DNA of 23,007 nucleotides from JANXVV01 sp038230975 (GTDB lineage Bacteria > Planctomycetota > Phycisphaerae > Tepidisphaerales > Tepidisphaeraceae), in the NCBI GenBank assembly GCA_038230975.1, contig JBBRMF010000058.1:1-23007 (forward strand), in the 5' to 3' direction. Below the pieces are notes generated by a model. The model ran no database searches, was not told the origin of the DNA, and was given only the letters and a program-made list of their open reading frames with translations. The position numbers were made by a program, and so were the translations under genes. Positions 6,955 to 13,867 of this stretch are shown one piece after another. Position 1 is the stretch's first letter. The number at the start of each line of letters is the position of its first letter.

Positions 6955-8583
6955 TCAATATTTCACGGTCGACAGCCGCCTACGTCGCATTGCCCAAAAA
7001 ATGGCCATTAACAACGCCGCCAATTGCCCCGTCGGTTCCGGGACGCCGGTACTCGAATCAAACGATCGTTGAGCCCCGGTCGAAGTAAATCTCCCGCGAT
7101 CCGCGCGGGCCAAGGCTGATTGAACCGAGTTTCCAATGGTGGCACCCGACAATACCCTCGCCGCCAACCCAAAACTTTCCATCGACAGTCCACTTCCCGG
7201 CAGCCGGTTGACGAGCAATGTGTAGTTTCCATTTTTTGGAACATCCAGGGAGAGATAATCCAGGTTGTCCCAACTGCTGTCGCTCGTCTCGAACTTCTTG
7301 CCATTGAGCAGTAACGTCAGGCTAAAATTTGCAAGCGATGCCGATTGAGTGAATCGATCCGATCCATCCAATCCACTCGGGCCGGCATCTTTACGCGTCA
7401 CGTGTCGGAACCAGGTTAATGCCGAATCAATATGCTGGCCGGCTTTCAGGTTCCCGAGTTTCATCGAGAAGTTGCCGTTTTCCCGCAGGCCGGAGAGTGT
7501 CCAATTCGTCATGCGCGTCGTCTGGTCGGTTTTGCGCGCGTAGATGTTGTACGCACCGACGCCATCCACGCGCCCGGCCCCTTGCTCCTCATCCAACGGC
7601 TGATCGATCACGACGCCCGTTCCCGTTGACGCCTCATGCCGATCGACCCACGTCCCCCCTGCATTTTTATAAACGTGCGTGGAACCGGCCATCAGAATCG
7701 CCTTAATCGCCAATGGACTCACAGATAAATGATGGGCTTTGCCATACCCCATCATTTGCGCCACGATCCCTCCCACCATCGGAGCCGCGAAGCTGGTTCC
7801 CTTGCCCTGATCCGTGTAGAGATCCCCAGCTTCCCAATTCGCCGTCGCCAACGTTACACCCTGGCCCGGTGCCACCAGATCCGGCTTGGTCCGCAAATCC
7901 GTAGTCGCCGAATAGTTGCTGAAGTCCGTCACGCGATCGAAGTTCGCCCCGAACGTAGCCCCGACGGTAAATCCATTGTATTGACCATTGGGTGCCCCTT
8001 GCACCGCCGACGCGTTTTCATTCCCCGCCGCCACCACCGCCACCGTCCCATACTTCTCGGCTACATAATCGAGCATCAAATTCAGCTTATTCAAATCCGG
8101 TTTCGCATCCGGCTCTCCCAACGAAAGATTCATCACCTTCGCCCCTTTGCCAACCACCCAACCAATTCCGTTGCCGATCAAAGTATCATTCGTGTAGTCG
8201 ACTTTATTCACGACGCGCGCGTTGACGAATTTCGCACCCGGTGCCAAACCGGTAAATCCATTCACCGCATCATGGCCAAGGTAAATTCCCATGATGCCCG
8301 TGCCATGTCCGACATCGGTTCGGTCATCGTCTGTCGTGCCCGATTTTGAAAAATCCTTCGCTGCGGACATTGAGCCTTGAATGGCCGGATGCGTCGCATC
8401 AACACCCCCGTCCAGAATCCCCACCATGACTCCGGTACCGTCTCCAAATAGCGCTCGACTCTGATCTCCTCGAATCGACGCCATATCCGGTTGCGCAACT
8501 CCACCCCGGCTGATCGGCGCAAAAACCGCGATCCCGATCATCAGTAAACAACATCCGATGGCCTGATCTAATCTTCTCATCAT
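6955..8583 (-). CDS. Secreted S8 (subtilisin-like) serine protease with PEP-CTERM signal
   Basis: A 542-residue protein with an N-terminal hydrophobic signal (CCLLMIGIAVFAPI), a peptidase S8 domain and a C-terminal sorting signal (VPEPTGQLAALLMAIFWAM followed by RRRR). The catalytic triad is complete: Asp58 in GILDGGVD, His93 in VGHGTGIMG, Ser264 in GKGTSFAAPMVGG, with oxyanion Asn188 in AAGNEN. About 250 residues between the catalytic domain and the tail may form beta-sandwich domains. The ATG at 8583 is preferred to one at 8601 because GGAAAG sits just before it. It converges on the beta-propeller PEP-CTERM gene with a six-base gap and no visible terminator. Action at the cell surface or outside is inferred; the substrate is unknown. 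Confidence 0.92.
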   Translation of the reverse strand: MMRRLDQAIGCCLLMIGIAVFAPISRGGVAQPDMASIRGDQSRALFGDGTGVMVGILDGGVDATHPAIQGSMSAAKDFSKSGTTDDDRTDVGHGTGIMGIYLGHDAVNGFTGLAPGAKFVNARVVNKVDYTNDTLIGNGIGWVVGKGAKVMNLSLGEPDAKPDLNKLNLMLDYVAEKYGTVAVVAAGNENASAVQGAPNGQYNGFTVGATFGANFDRVTDFSNYSATTDLRTKPDLVAPGQGVTLATANWEAGDLYTDQGKGTSFAAPMVGGIVAQMMGYGKAHHLSVSPLAIKAILMAGSTHVYKNAGGTWVDRHEASTGTGVVIDQPLDEEQGAGRVDGVGAYNIYARKTDQTTRMTNWTLSGLRENGNFSMKLGNLKAGQHIDSALTWFRHVTRKDAGPSGLDGSDRFTQSASLANFSLTLLLNGKKFETSDSSWDNLDYLSLDVPKNGNYTLLVNRLPGSGLSMESFGLAARVLSGATIGNSVQSALARADRGRFTSTGAQRSFDSSTGVPEPTGQLAALLMAIFWAMRRRRLSTVKY

Positions 8584-8881
8584 TGCCGCTTTCCACCGCA
8601 TGCACGGTCTGCCATAAAAAATGCCGGACTATCCTTTTTAGTTCCTTCCAGCTTCGCGTATTATCGGAAATCACAGCGATAACTCCGCAATCAAAAAGCG
8701 GACGAACGGTTCCCCCCAACTCCTGTATTCACGTAGCATGGCCATCTTGGCCATGTTCGCGGTACTCCGCGATTTAGGTCTGTACCCAGATCGAATCGAC
8801 AAGGGCGCAGCGATCTTCTTTCGGACACGCTTGAATTTCGGTACGATCACCGCAACTCGAACTTACGAAATAGGAACCCCC
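8584..8881. other. Divergent intergenic region with two tandem hairpins
   Basis: The region between the protease (leftward) and the oxidoreductase (rightward) has no gene. It carries two adjacent perfect hairpins: CATGGCCA-TCT-TGGCCATG (8737-8755) and CGCGG-TACT-CCGCG (8758-8771). Neither has a T-tail, so they are unlikely to be terminators and look more like a REP-type repeat. The string TCGCGGTACTCC (8757-8768) recurs in the MITE-like element at 10492-10503. Confidence 0.5.
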
Positions 8882-9904
8882 ATGATCAACGTTGGTGTTA
8901 TCGGTTTAGGCATGATGGGTCTCACCCATCTGGACGTGTACGCAAGCTCAAAAACCGCCAAGGTCGTCGCCATCGCCGATGCCGACCCCGGCCGCCGCAC
9001 CGGCACCGTCAAAGCGCGCGGCAATGTCGAAGGCCAGGCGGAAGGCCGATTCGACGTCGCCAGCGTTCCCGGTTACGCTGATGGCCTTGAGCTCATTCGT
9101 GACCCCAATGTCCATCTGGTCGACATCTGTCTGCCAACCCCATTACATAAAATGTTCGCCATCGCCGCGTTGGAAGCAGGCAAACATGTGCTGATCGAAA
9201 AACCCCTCGGCCGAACCTCCGCCGACGCCTTCGCCATTGCTGATGCCGCCGACAAGGCTTATGCAAAATCCGGTGCCCTGGCCATGCCCGCCATGTGCAT
9301 CCGCTTCTGGCCCGGCTGGACCTGGTTGAAAGAGGCTGTCACGAATCAAACCTATGGCAAAACCCTGTCTGCCAAGTTCACGCGTTTGGCAAGCCATCCC
9401 GGCGGCGCGTTCTACCAAAGCGCCGATGCCTGCGGTGCCGCCGCACTCGATCTGCACATCCACGACACCGACTTCATCCGCTACTGCTTCGGCCAACCCA
9501 AAGCCGTCCGCAGCATCGGTTACTCCAAAGTCACCACCGGCGTCGATCACCTCTTCACCCACTATCTCTACGACCACATCCCCCTCGTCACCGCCGAAGG
9601 CGGCTGGTGCATGTCCAACGGCTTCCCCTTCCAAATGCGCTACCACGTCAACTTCGAACACGCCACCGCCGTCTTCGACGCCTCCACCGAACCCCATCTC
9701 ATGCTCTATCACGATGGAAAATCCGAAGCCGTCGAAATCGGCAAACAAATTGGCTATAGCGAAGAAATCGAATATTTCCTGGAATGTATCCGCACCCAAA
9801 CCCGCCCCAGCATCCTCACCCTGCGCGATGGGGCCGAAGCGGTGAAACTGGTGGAGGCGGAAGTGGAGAGTGTGCGAACCGGGCAGGCTGTTCAATTGAC
9901 GTAG
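8882..9904 (+). CDS. Gfo/Idh/MocA family NAD(P)-dependent oxidoreductase
   Basis: A 340-residue cytoplasmic enzyme of the glucose-fructose oxidoreductase/inositol dehydrogenase family. The N-terminal Rossmann fold opens with VGVIGLGMMGLTH, with VVAIADAD at the end of strand 2. The family motif EKPLG follows KHVLI. The C-terminal domain has ALDLHIHDTDFIRY, which carries the conserved Asp and His of the active site. Sugar or polyol oxidation with NAD(P) is the family role; the exact substrate is unknown. The ATG at 8882 is preceded by AGGAA at good spacing, and the longer frame from 8738 runs through the hairpin repeat. The second half has a strong bias for C at third codon positions, which leaves other frames open by chance. 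The unknown gene at 9931 follows closely and may be cotranscribed. Confidence 0.92.
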   Translation: MINVGVIGLGMMGLTHLDVYASSKTAKVVAIADADPGRRTGTVKARGNVEGQAEGRFDVASVPGYADGLELIRDPNVHLVDICLPTPLHKMFAIAALEAGKHVLIEKPLGRTSADAFAIADAADKAYAKSGALAMPAMCIRFWPGWTWLKEAVTNQTYGKTLSAKFTRLASHPGGAFYQSADACGAAALDLHIHDTDFIRYCFGQPKAVRSIGYSKVTTGVDHLFTHYLYDHIPLVTAEGGWCMSNGFPFQMRYHVNFEHATAVFDASTEPHLMLYHDGKSEAVEIGKQIGYSEEIEYFLECIRTQTRPSILTLRDGAEAVKLVEAEVESVRTGQAVQLT

Positions 9905-9930
9905 AATGACTTTGGAAGAAAGAGCTCAAC

Positions 9931-10455
9931 ATGTTCGGCAAGAAAAAGCTGGCGGGAACTTTCCAGAGTTATGCCGATGCGAAGCTTGTACAGCAAGTGC
10001 TGAACTCAAAGCCGCAAGAGTCTTCCAATCCTCTGAGTACACCTTCGGAGATTCCCTACGCATTGATTCAACTGCGCAGTGATTCACTTGAAACACTCCG
10101 CGATCAAATGCATCTCGTTCTGTCGCTTTCTGAATCACCACCCGACGTCGTTCGCGAAATGCTCTTGAGTTCAATCGTACTGCTCTGTTTTCCGCGCGGC
10201 GACGAGATTTCAGCAAACATCCAAAAACGAGATCAAATCGTTCAAAGGGTTAGTGCAACGCTGGGCGATCAATGCAGAATTCTTTCAGGTAGCGTACTTG
10301 GTCATTATGGACTGATTTCATCTGTCGACGGATGGTTTGGCCTGCTATGTCCGAACATTGAACGATTGTTTGCGACTCTGTTCTCGATAGAATATGGCCA
10401 TCGGGCTATTTTTGATCTCGTCGACATCGAACCTAACAACAAAAAAGACACGTGA
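9931..10455 (+). CDS. Hypothetical protein of unknown family
   Basis: A 174-residue soluble protein with no signal peptide, no full-length membrane helix and no motif I recognise. It starts MFGKKKLAGTFQSYADAKLVQQV and has a central helical stretch (LETLRDQMHLVLSLSESPPDVVREMLL), then a short hydrophobic strand IVLLCFPRG. The C-terminal half has SGSVLGHYGLISSVDGWFG. An AAGAAAGAG-like ribosome-binding site precedes the ATG. Its codon use is more AT-rich than that of the oxidoreductase 26 bases upstream, which suggests recent acquisition. The MITE-like element begins three bases after its stop codon. It is probably a real gene because of its length, start site and normal amino-acid mix. Confidence 0.65.
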   Translation: MFGKKKLAGTFQSYADAKLVQQVLNSKPQESSNPLSTPSEIPYALIQLRSDSLETLRDQMHLVLSLSESPPDVVREMLLSSIVLLCFPRGDEISANIQKRDQIVQRVSATLGDQCRILSGSVLGHYGLISSVDGWFGLLCPNIERLFATLFSIEYGHRAIFDLVDIEPNNKKDT

Positions 10456-10947
10456 CTTAGAGCGTTTTTCAACTTGGTCGGGTGCCACAGGTCGCGGTAC
10501 TCCCAGACCAGTGCGTGTCATTCACTGAAAAAAGCACAGGTCTGCGAGTACGCCGACCCGTGGCACCCCGACACCTAAGCGACCTACCAAGCTGAAAAGT
10601 GCTCTAGTTGGTGATCAGAGTATCGACGTCGCCAAATACCACGCGCTGCCAGACGAATACCATGTCCGACTCAGCCACCATCATTCATGACGGCAACGAC
10701 ACACATCGCTTGCAAATCACCCATCGCGATTGGATGCCGTCGGAGCGCCAATCGTCGCAGTCTTCAGAGGCCTGCGGGTCTTTCTCCTGGAGCGAAGGTG
10801 TTTTAGCGCTTTGATAAGCCCATATCTCCGGTAATCTCCCTCCAATGTACGCATTGCACAGGCAATTTTCGACGAAATAAACATTTTAAATTGGCAATGC
10901 ACAATCCGTTTTGATAGCCTCCGCGTTCTTAACAGGAGAGGAAGAGA
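10456..10947. other. Gene-free stretch holding a MITE-like element and a foldback
   Basis: No convincing gene. The left third is the inverted-repeat element at 10460-10604. A 68-residue open frame at 10608-10814 has an unlikely composition and no ribosome-binding site. Near the right end, GCATTGC...CAATTT (10851-10868) can fold back on AAATTG-GCAATGC (10888-10900), making 13 pairs with a five-base bulge just upstream of the broken PEP-CTERM gene. A promoter for that gene should lie here; TTGGCA at 10891-10896 is a possible -35, unconfirmed. Confidence 0.5.
10460..10604. mobile_element. MITE-like inverted-repeat element flanked by TA
   Basis: The ends GAGCG... and ...GTGCTC are terminal inverted repeats. 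Left arm 10460-10509 and right arm 10539-10604 align along their length (AGAGC-TTTTCA-CTTGGT, GGGTGCCAC, GGTACTC/CAGACC versus its complement), with about 16 extra bases in the right arm. The element is 145 bp, carries no gene, and is bordered on both sides by TA (10458-10459 and 10605-10606). A TA duplication is what IS630/Tc1-mariner-type transposases leave. The family assignment is inference; no matching transposase is in the window. Confidence 0.65.
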
Positions 10948-11682
10948 ATGATTCACACATTGCGAAAGTTCCCCCGCGCGATCGGGTCTGCGTTATTTCT
11001 GGGCATTCTGGCCGTTGCGTCGCCAGCCAAGGCCGACTTTAAATACGACTACAACGTCTCATTCCCCACCGGTAGCCCGAACTACACGATCGGCAACTGG
11101 TAGGTCTTGGAAACCTCACTGACCGGCGCGCCGGATGACTTCAGCATCGGCGGTCGCTATCCGTATGCGGATAGTTTGCTGTCATCTCCCAACGGTGGCA
11201 CGCTCCATGGCGTCTACTCGGTCCCTAAAAAGGCAACCGCCTCGCTGATCATCGCGCTCACGCACGACCTACCCGGTGATGCGCCCGGCCAGCAACATAT
11301 CGTCCTGGGAATGGACCCGCACGCCGCCAGCCTTGCCGAGAACATCGCCTGGGGCACCTTGTTCCGCAACACGCTGGAAGACACGTTGATCGCCGCGATG
11401 CAGAACTACATCAACCCGGACCCAACCATCGTTCAGGATGCGCTGAACAAAATCGTCAACTACGCCTTCACCGACGCCACCACCGGCATCCTCGACGGCC
11501 TCGCCCAGCCGAACACCGCCTTCTTCGACCCCAACGCCGGCGTCTTCACCATCGAATCCTGGTCCGATGGAACCATCCTCGGTACCGGCACAGTCACCGC
11601 GATTGCTGTTCCAGAACCGGTGGGTTTGGGTGTGCTGAGTTTGGGATGCGTTGCGTTATTGCGACGGCGGAGAACGGTTTGA
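10948..11682 (+). pseudogene. Secreted PEP-CTERM protein gene interrupted by an in-frame amber codon
   Basis: From the ATG at 10948 (preceded by GGAGAGGAAGAG) the frame encodes a signal peptide, MIHTLRKFPRAIGSALFLGI through SPAKA, then mature sequence DFKYDYNVSFPTGSPNYTIG. TAG at 11101-11103 interrupts after 51 codons. The same frame then stays open for 193 more codons to a normal C-terminus: AVPEPVGLGVLSLGCVALL followed by RRRRTV, a PEP-CTERM signal. One base change, for example GAG or CAG to TAG, explains it. Reinitiation at a TTG (11107) would give a product without an export signal. The body (SIGGRYPYADSLLSSPNG, TLHGVYSVPKKATASLI) is typical of planctomycete PEP-CTERM proteins of unknown role. 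Amber readthrough or a sequencing error are the alternatives. Confidence 0.8.
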
Positions 11683-11801
11683 GCTCATTTCCTATCACAG
11701 GAAACTCAGATGGATTGAGACGAGGTTTGTTACGGGTCGTTCTTTACAAATTGCGACACGAGGCCAGCGCACTCTGACTGGCGAGTGGTCGGCGATCAAA
11801 C

Positions 11802-11807
11802 TATAAT
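11802..11807 (+). promoter_or_regulatory. -10 box (TATAAT) of the RelE-type module
   Basis: A consensus TATAAT lies seven bases before the ATG at 11815. Transcription would start at or next to the A of the start codon, so the message is probably leaderless. No clear -35 and no ribosome-binding site are present. Confidence 0.5.
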
Positions 11808-11814
11808 CCATCCC

Positions 11815-12045
11815 ATGAGCACCGTACAAATCCGCCGTCAGATCAAAGCGAAGATCGACGCCCTCCCCGCTGATCGTCTGCTCGTCGCCGCTGATTTTCT
11901 CTCCTATCTAAGTGAGCGCGGCGAGAATGAGGCAACTCGCGAACTGCTTGCAATCCCCGGTTTCGCCGACGGGTTCAAGCTGGGTTTAAAGGAGATTCGG
12001 GCCGGTCGAGTGACGTCTGTGGATAAATTGAGGCGGAAAGCGTGA
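11815..12045 (+). CDS. Type II antitoxin of a RelE/ParE-type pair
   Basis: A 76-residue protein, MSTVQIRRQIKAKIDALPAD..., with the pattern common in small antitoxins paired with RelE/ParE toxins: an N-terminal helix with alternating basic residues, a LPADRLLVAADFLSYL helix, and a C-terminal tail (GLKEIRAGRVTSVDKLRRKA) expected to wrap the toxin. It neutralises the toxin encoded next and may bind its own promoter. The ATG at 11815 is chosen over a GTG at 11785 because the TATAAT box falls between them. Its stop overlaps the toxin's GTG start by four bases. Confidence 0.75.
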   Translation: MSTVQIRRQIKAKIDALPADRLLVAADFLSYLSERGENEATRELLAIPGFADGFKLGLKEIRAGRVTSVDKLRRKA

Positions 12046-12317
12046 AGCCGCCCGGGTCGTTCACCGTCGTCCTGAGCCATAGAGCCATCCGATTCTTTGA
12101 GCGGGCCGACGCCCCATTACAGCGCCGTCTGGACCGTTGCTTTGATCAGTTGAAATTGAATCCTCGTCGTCATTCCAATATCAAAGTGCTAAGCGGTGAT
12201 TATGCAGGCTTCTTTCGCTATCGCGTCGGCGACTACCGGGTGGTGTACGCCGTAAACGACCCTGCCCAAACGGTGGAGATCATTTTGATCGCGCATCGAC
12301 GCGAGGTTTACGAATAG
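12042..12317 (+). CDS. RelE/ParE-family toxin
   Basis: A 91-residue protein with the RelE/ParE fold signature: N-terminal strand FTVVLSHRAIRFFERAD, a two-helix hairpin (PLQRRLDRCFDQL), the linker NPRRHSNIKVLSGDYAGFF, then strands RYRVGDYRVVYAVND and VEIILIAHRREVY. RelE members cleave mRNA on the ribosome and ParE members poison gyrase; the Arg-rich core and the final HRREVY are closer to RelE-type enzymes, but this is not decisive. Start is a GTG that overlaps the antitoxin stop (GTGA), implying translational coupling. It looks intact. Confidence 0.85.
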   Translation: MKPPGSFTVVLSHRAIRFFERADAPLQRRLDRCFDQLKLNPRRHSNIKVLSGDYAGFFRYRVGDYRVVYAVNDPAQTVEIILIAHRREVYE

Positions 12318-12403
12318 GCGACAAGCCCATCAAACCACTCGATGTCGTGAGGATCGGCTTCCTTCGTGATCTGGGCCTGACAGACGACGCGCTTTTGCCA
12401 AAG

Positions 12404-13570
12404 CTAAACGAGGTCCATCGTATCTTCCGTCAGCACATCCAGATATGCCCTATACGCATAGACACGATCCCGCCGTAAGCCGGTGATCTCATGTAGGATT
12501 CCTAGATTCCGTAGTACCTCGATCGTCTTGACGGCGGTGGGTTTACTGACCTTCAGCATCGTTTTCACGCGCGGTGTCGTGACGATCGGGTGCTCGGGCA
12601 GTTGATCGAGTAACCGGATCGCCGCCACCGTTGCGGAATACGATTCGGATAGAGTGGTGCGATCTTTTGAAAGGACCGCAAAAAGACGTGATGCGGCCGA
12701 GACCCCATCGTCGGCAGACTCTCGAACGCATCGCAAATAAAATTCCGTCCAGCTTTCCCAATCTCCCTTCGTTCTAACCTCCGAGAGATGCTGATAGTAT
12801 TCCGCGCGATGCCTCTTGAACGAAAGACTGAGGTAGAGCAGTGGTGACTCAAGCAGTTTCCAATGTTCCAGGAGCAGCGTTATCAGCAGTCGACCCACAC
12901 GACCATTTCCGTCCAGAAAAGGATGAATGGTTTCAAACTGCACATGCGCTAGCCCGGCCCGCACAAGGGGTGGCAGCGCATCGGGCGCGTGAATCCATTT
13001 TTCGAGTGCGGACATGGCCTCGGGTACGAGTTCGGGTGGAGGGGGTACAAAGCGCGCATTCCCCGGGCGGGTTCCACCAATCCAGTTTTGCGAGGTTCGA
13101 ATCTCACCGGGTGATTTATCCACGCCTTTCACGCCGCCCATGAGTCGCCGATGCGCTTCGCACAATAAACGCGTGCACAGAGGTAATCCCCTGGGTCGCG
13201 CAATCTCTTCACGCGCGTAGGTCAGAGCGTTGACATAGTTACAAACGTCTTCAACATCTGAAGATGCTCGCGTCTTGTGAGTCGCCTCAAATTGAAGAAT
13301 GTCTTCGAGCGTCGCCTGCGTGCCTTCGATCTGCGAGGAAATGACCGCTTCTTTCCGTACGAAACCGTACAGAAACCAATGACTGCTGGGTACCATCAAA
13401 CCCGCGACTGCCAACCTCGCAACCGCCGCCAACGCCTCGCTGTGGAGTTCGGCGAGCCGATCCATCAGAACCAACGGCGGATTTTGCGGGGGAAGCATCG
13501 CAGGCAAAAACGCGCGCACTTGCTCTCCTTCAAAATTTGTAATCCGATAGTTTCCAGTTGATCGAGCCAT
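12404..13570 (-). CDS. Fic-family AMP transferase with winged-helix C-terminus
   Basis: A 388-residue Fic protein. The catalytic motif HPFLDGNGRVGR (216-227) is complete. Members with it usually transfer AMP from ATP to a hydroxyl on a target protein. An N-terminal inhibitory motif of the form [S/T]xxxE[G/N] is present as SSQIEG (78-83), so it belongs to the class with an internal inhibitory helix (class II) and needs no separate antitoxin. The order is an N-terminal Fic_N-like region, the Fic core (about 105-260), then a winged-helix domain near 320-375 (PIVTTPRVKTMLKVSKPTAV), which may bind DNA. It is divergent from metH, and its upstream region has three ACTAGT sites. Target unknown. Confidence 0.92.
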   Translation of the reverse strand: MARSTGNYRITNFEGEQVRAFLPAMLPPQNPPLVLMDRLAELHSEALAAVARLAVAGLMVPSSHWFLYGFVRKEAVISSQIEGTQATLEDILQFEATHKTRASSDVEDVCNYVNALTYAREEIARPRGLPLCTRLLCEAHRRLMGGVKGVDKSPGEIRTSQNWIGGTRPGNARFVPPPPELVPEAMSALEKWIHAPDALPPLVRAGLAHVQFETIHPFLDGNGRVGRLLITLLLEHWKLLESPLLYLSLSFKRHRAEYYQHLSEVRTKGDWESWTEFYLRCVRESADDGVSAASRLFAVLSKDRTTLSESYSATVAAIRLLDQLPEHPIVTTPRVKTMLKVSKPTAVKTIEVLRNLGILHEITGLRRDRVYAYRAYLDVLTEDTMDLV

Positions 13571-13597
13571 CCCGTTTGCCTTTCACTCAAAGCGTGA

Positions 13598-13652
13598 ACT
13601 AGTAAACGATTCTTATCTAGCGTATCCTACTAGTCAAGTTAGCCTAACTAGT
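13598..13652 (-). promoter_or_regulatory. Probable Fic promoter with three ACTAGT repeats
   Basis: ACTAGT, a perfect palindrome, occurs at 13598-13603, 13629-13634 and 13647-13652. On the minus strand TTGACT (13637-13632) is a good -35, and the middle ACTAGT overlaps it; a weak TAAGAA -10 lies 16 bases further. GTTAG-C-CTAAC sits beside it at 13639-13649. Repeated palindromes over a promoter suggest an operator, possibly for the Fic protein's own winged helix. This is inference. Confidence 0.4.
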
Positions 13653-13672
13653 GATCATCGACAGGGTGCGGC

Positions 13673-13701
13673 TTGACAATTTCAGGAAACTATCCAACAA
13701 T
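13673..13701 (+). promoter_or_regulatory. metH: Candidate metH promoter
   Basis: TTGACA (13673-13678) is a consensus -35. Seventeen bases later AACAAT (13696-13701) matches four of six -10 positions. Transcription would begin near 13708, giving a leader of about 160 bases. Confidence 0.4.
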
Positions 13702-13702
13702 A

Positions 13703-13863
13703 CATCCGGATGGAAGGATGGATTGGCCCACCAATCCTCACCTTCCCCCCCAAACTGACCGATGCTGATCCGGATGCGGGTCGAAAAGTGTCGCATTCTG
13801 TTGCATTTTGTTGCATTTTTCGATGTCGACCATCCGCGTCTCGGTTGTTGAATTCTGAAGGAG
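13703..13863 (+). promoter_or_regulatory. Structured 5' leader of metH
   Basis: The leader begins with the palindrome CATCCGGATG (13703-13712). A long hairpin follows: GGAAGG (13712-13717) and GGATTGG (13720-13726) pair with CCAATCC (13731-13737) and CCTTCC (13741-13746). ATCCGGAT recurs at 13768-13775. Three near-identical 10-base repeats of TTGCATTTTG type occupy 13791-13820. The ribosome-binding site GAAGGAG (13857-13863) could pair with the CCTTC of the hairpin, so an on/off switch is conceivable. It matches no cobalamin, SAM or SAH riboswitch that I know. Confidence 0.35.
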
Positions 13864-13867
13864 CCCC

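Noticed and set aside
9295..9845. Two long plus-strand frames (154 and 163 residues) inside the oxidoreductase gene
   Set aside because: The C-rich third positions of the real gene remove stops from other frames; the products are Pro/Ser/His/Arg repeats without plausible folds.
10608..10814. A 68-residue plus-strand frame after the MITE-like element
   Set aside because: No ribosome-binding site and a Thr/Ser-rich composition without any motif; likely chance.
11681..11707. Hairpin TTTCCT-ATCAC-AGGAAA after the broken PEP-CTERM gene
   Set aside because: Only six AT-rich pairs and no T-run follow, so it is too weak to call a terminator.
13088..13105. GGTTCGAATC, like a tRNA T-loop
   Set aside because: It lies inside the Fic coding sequence, and no acceptor, D or anticodon arms can be placed around it.
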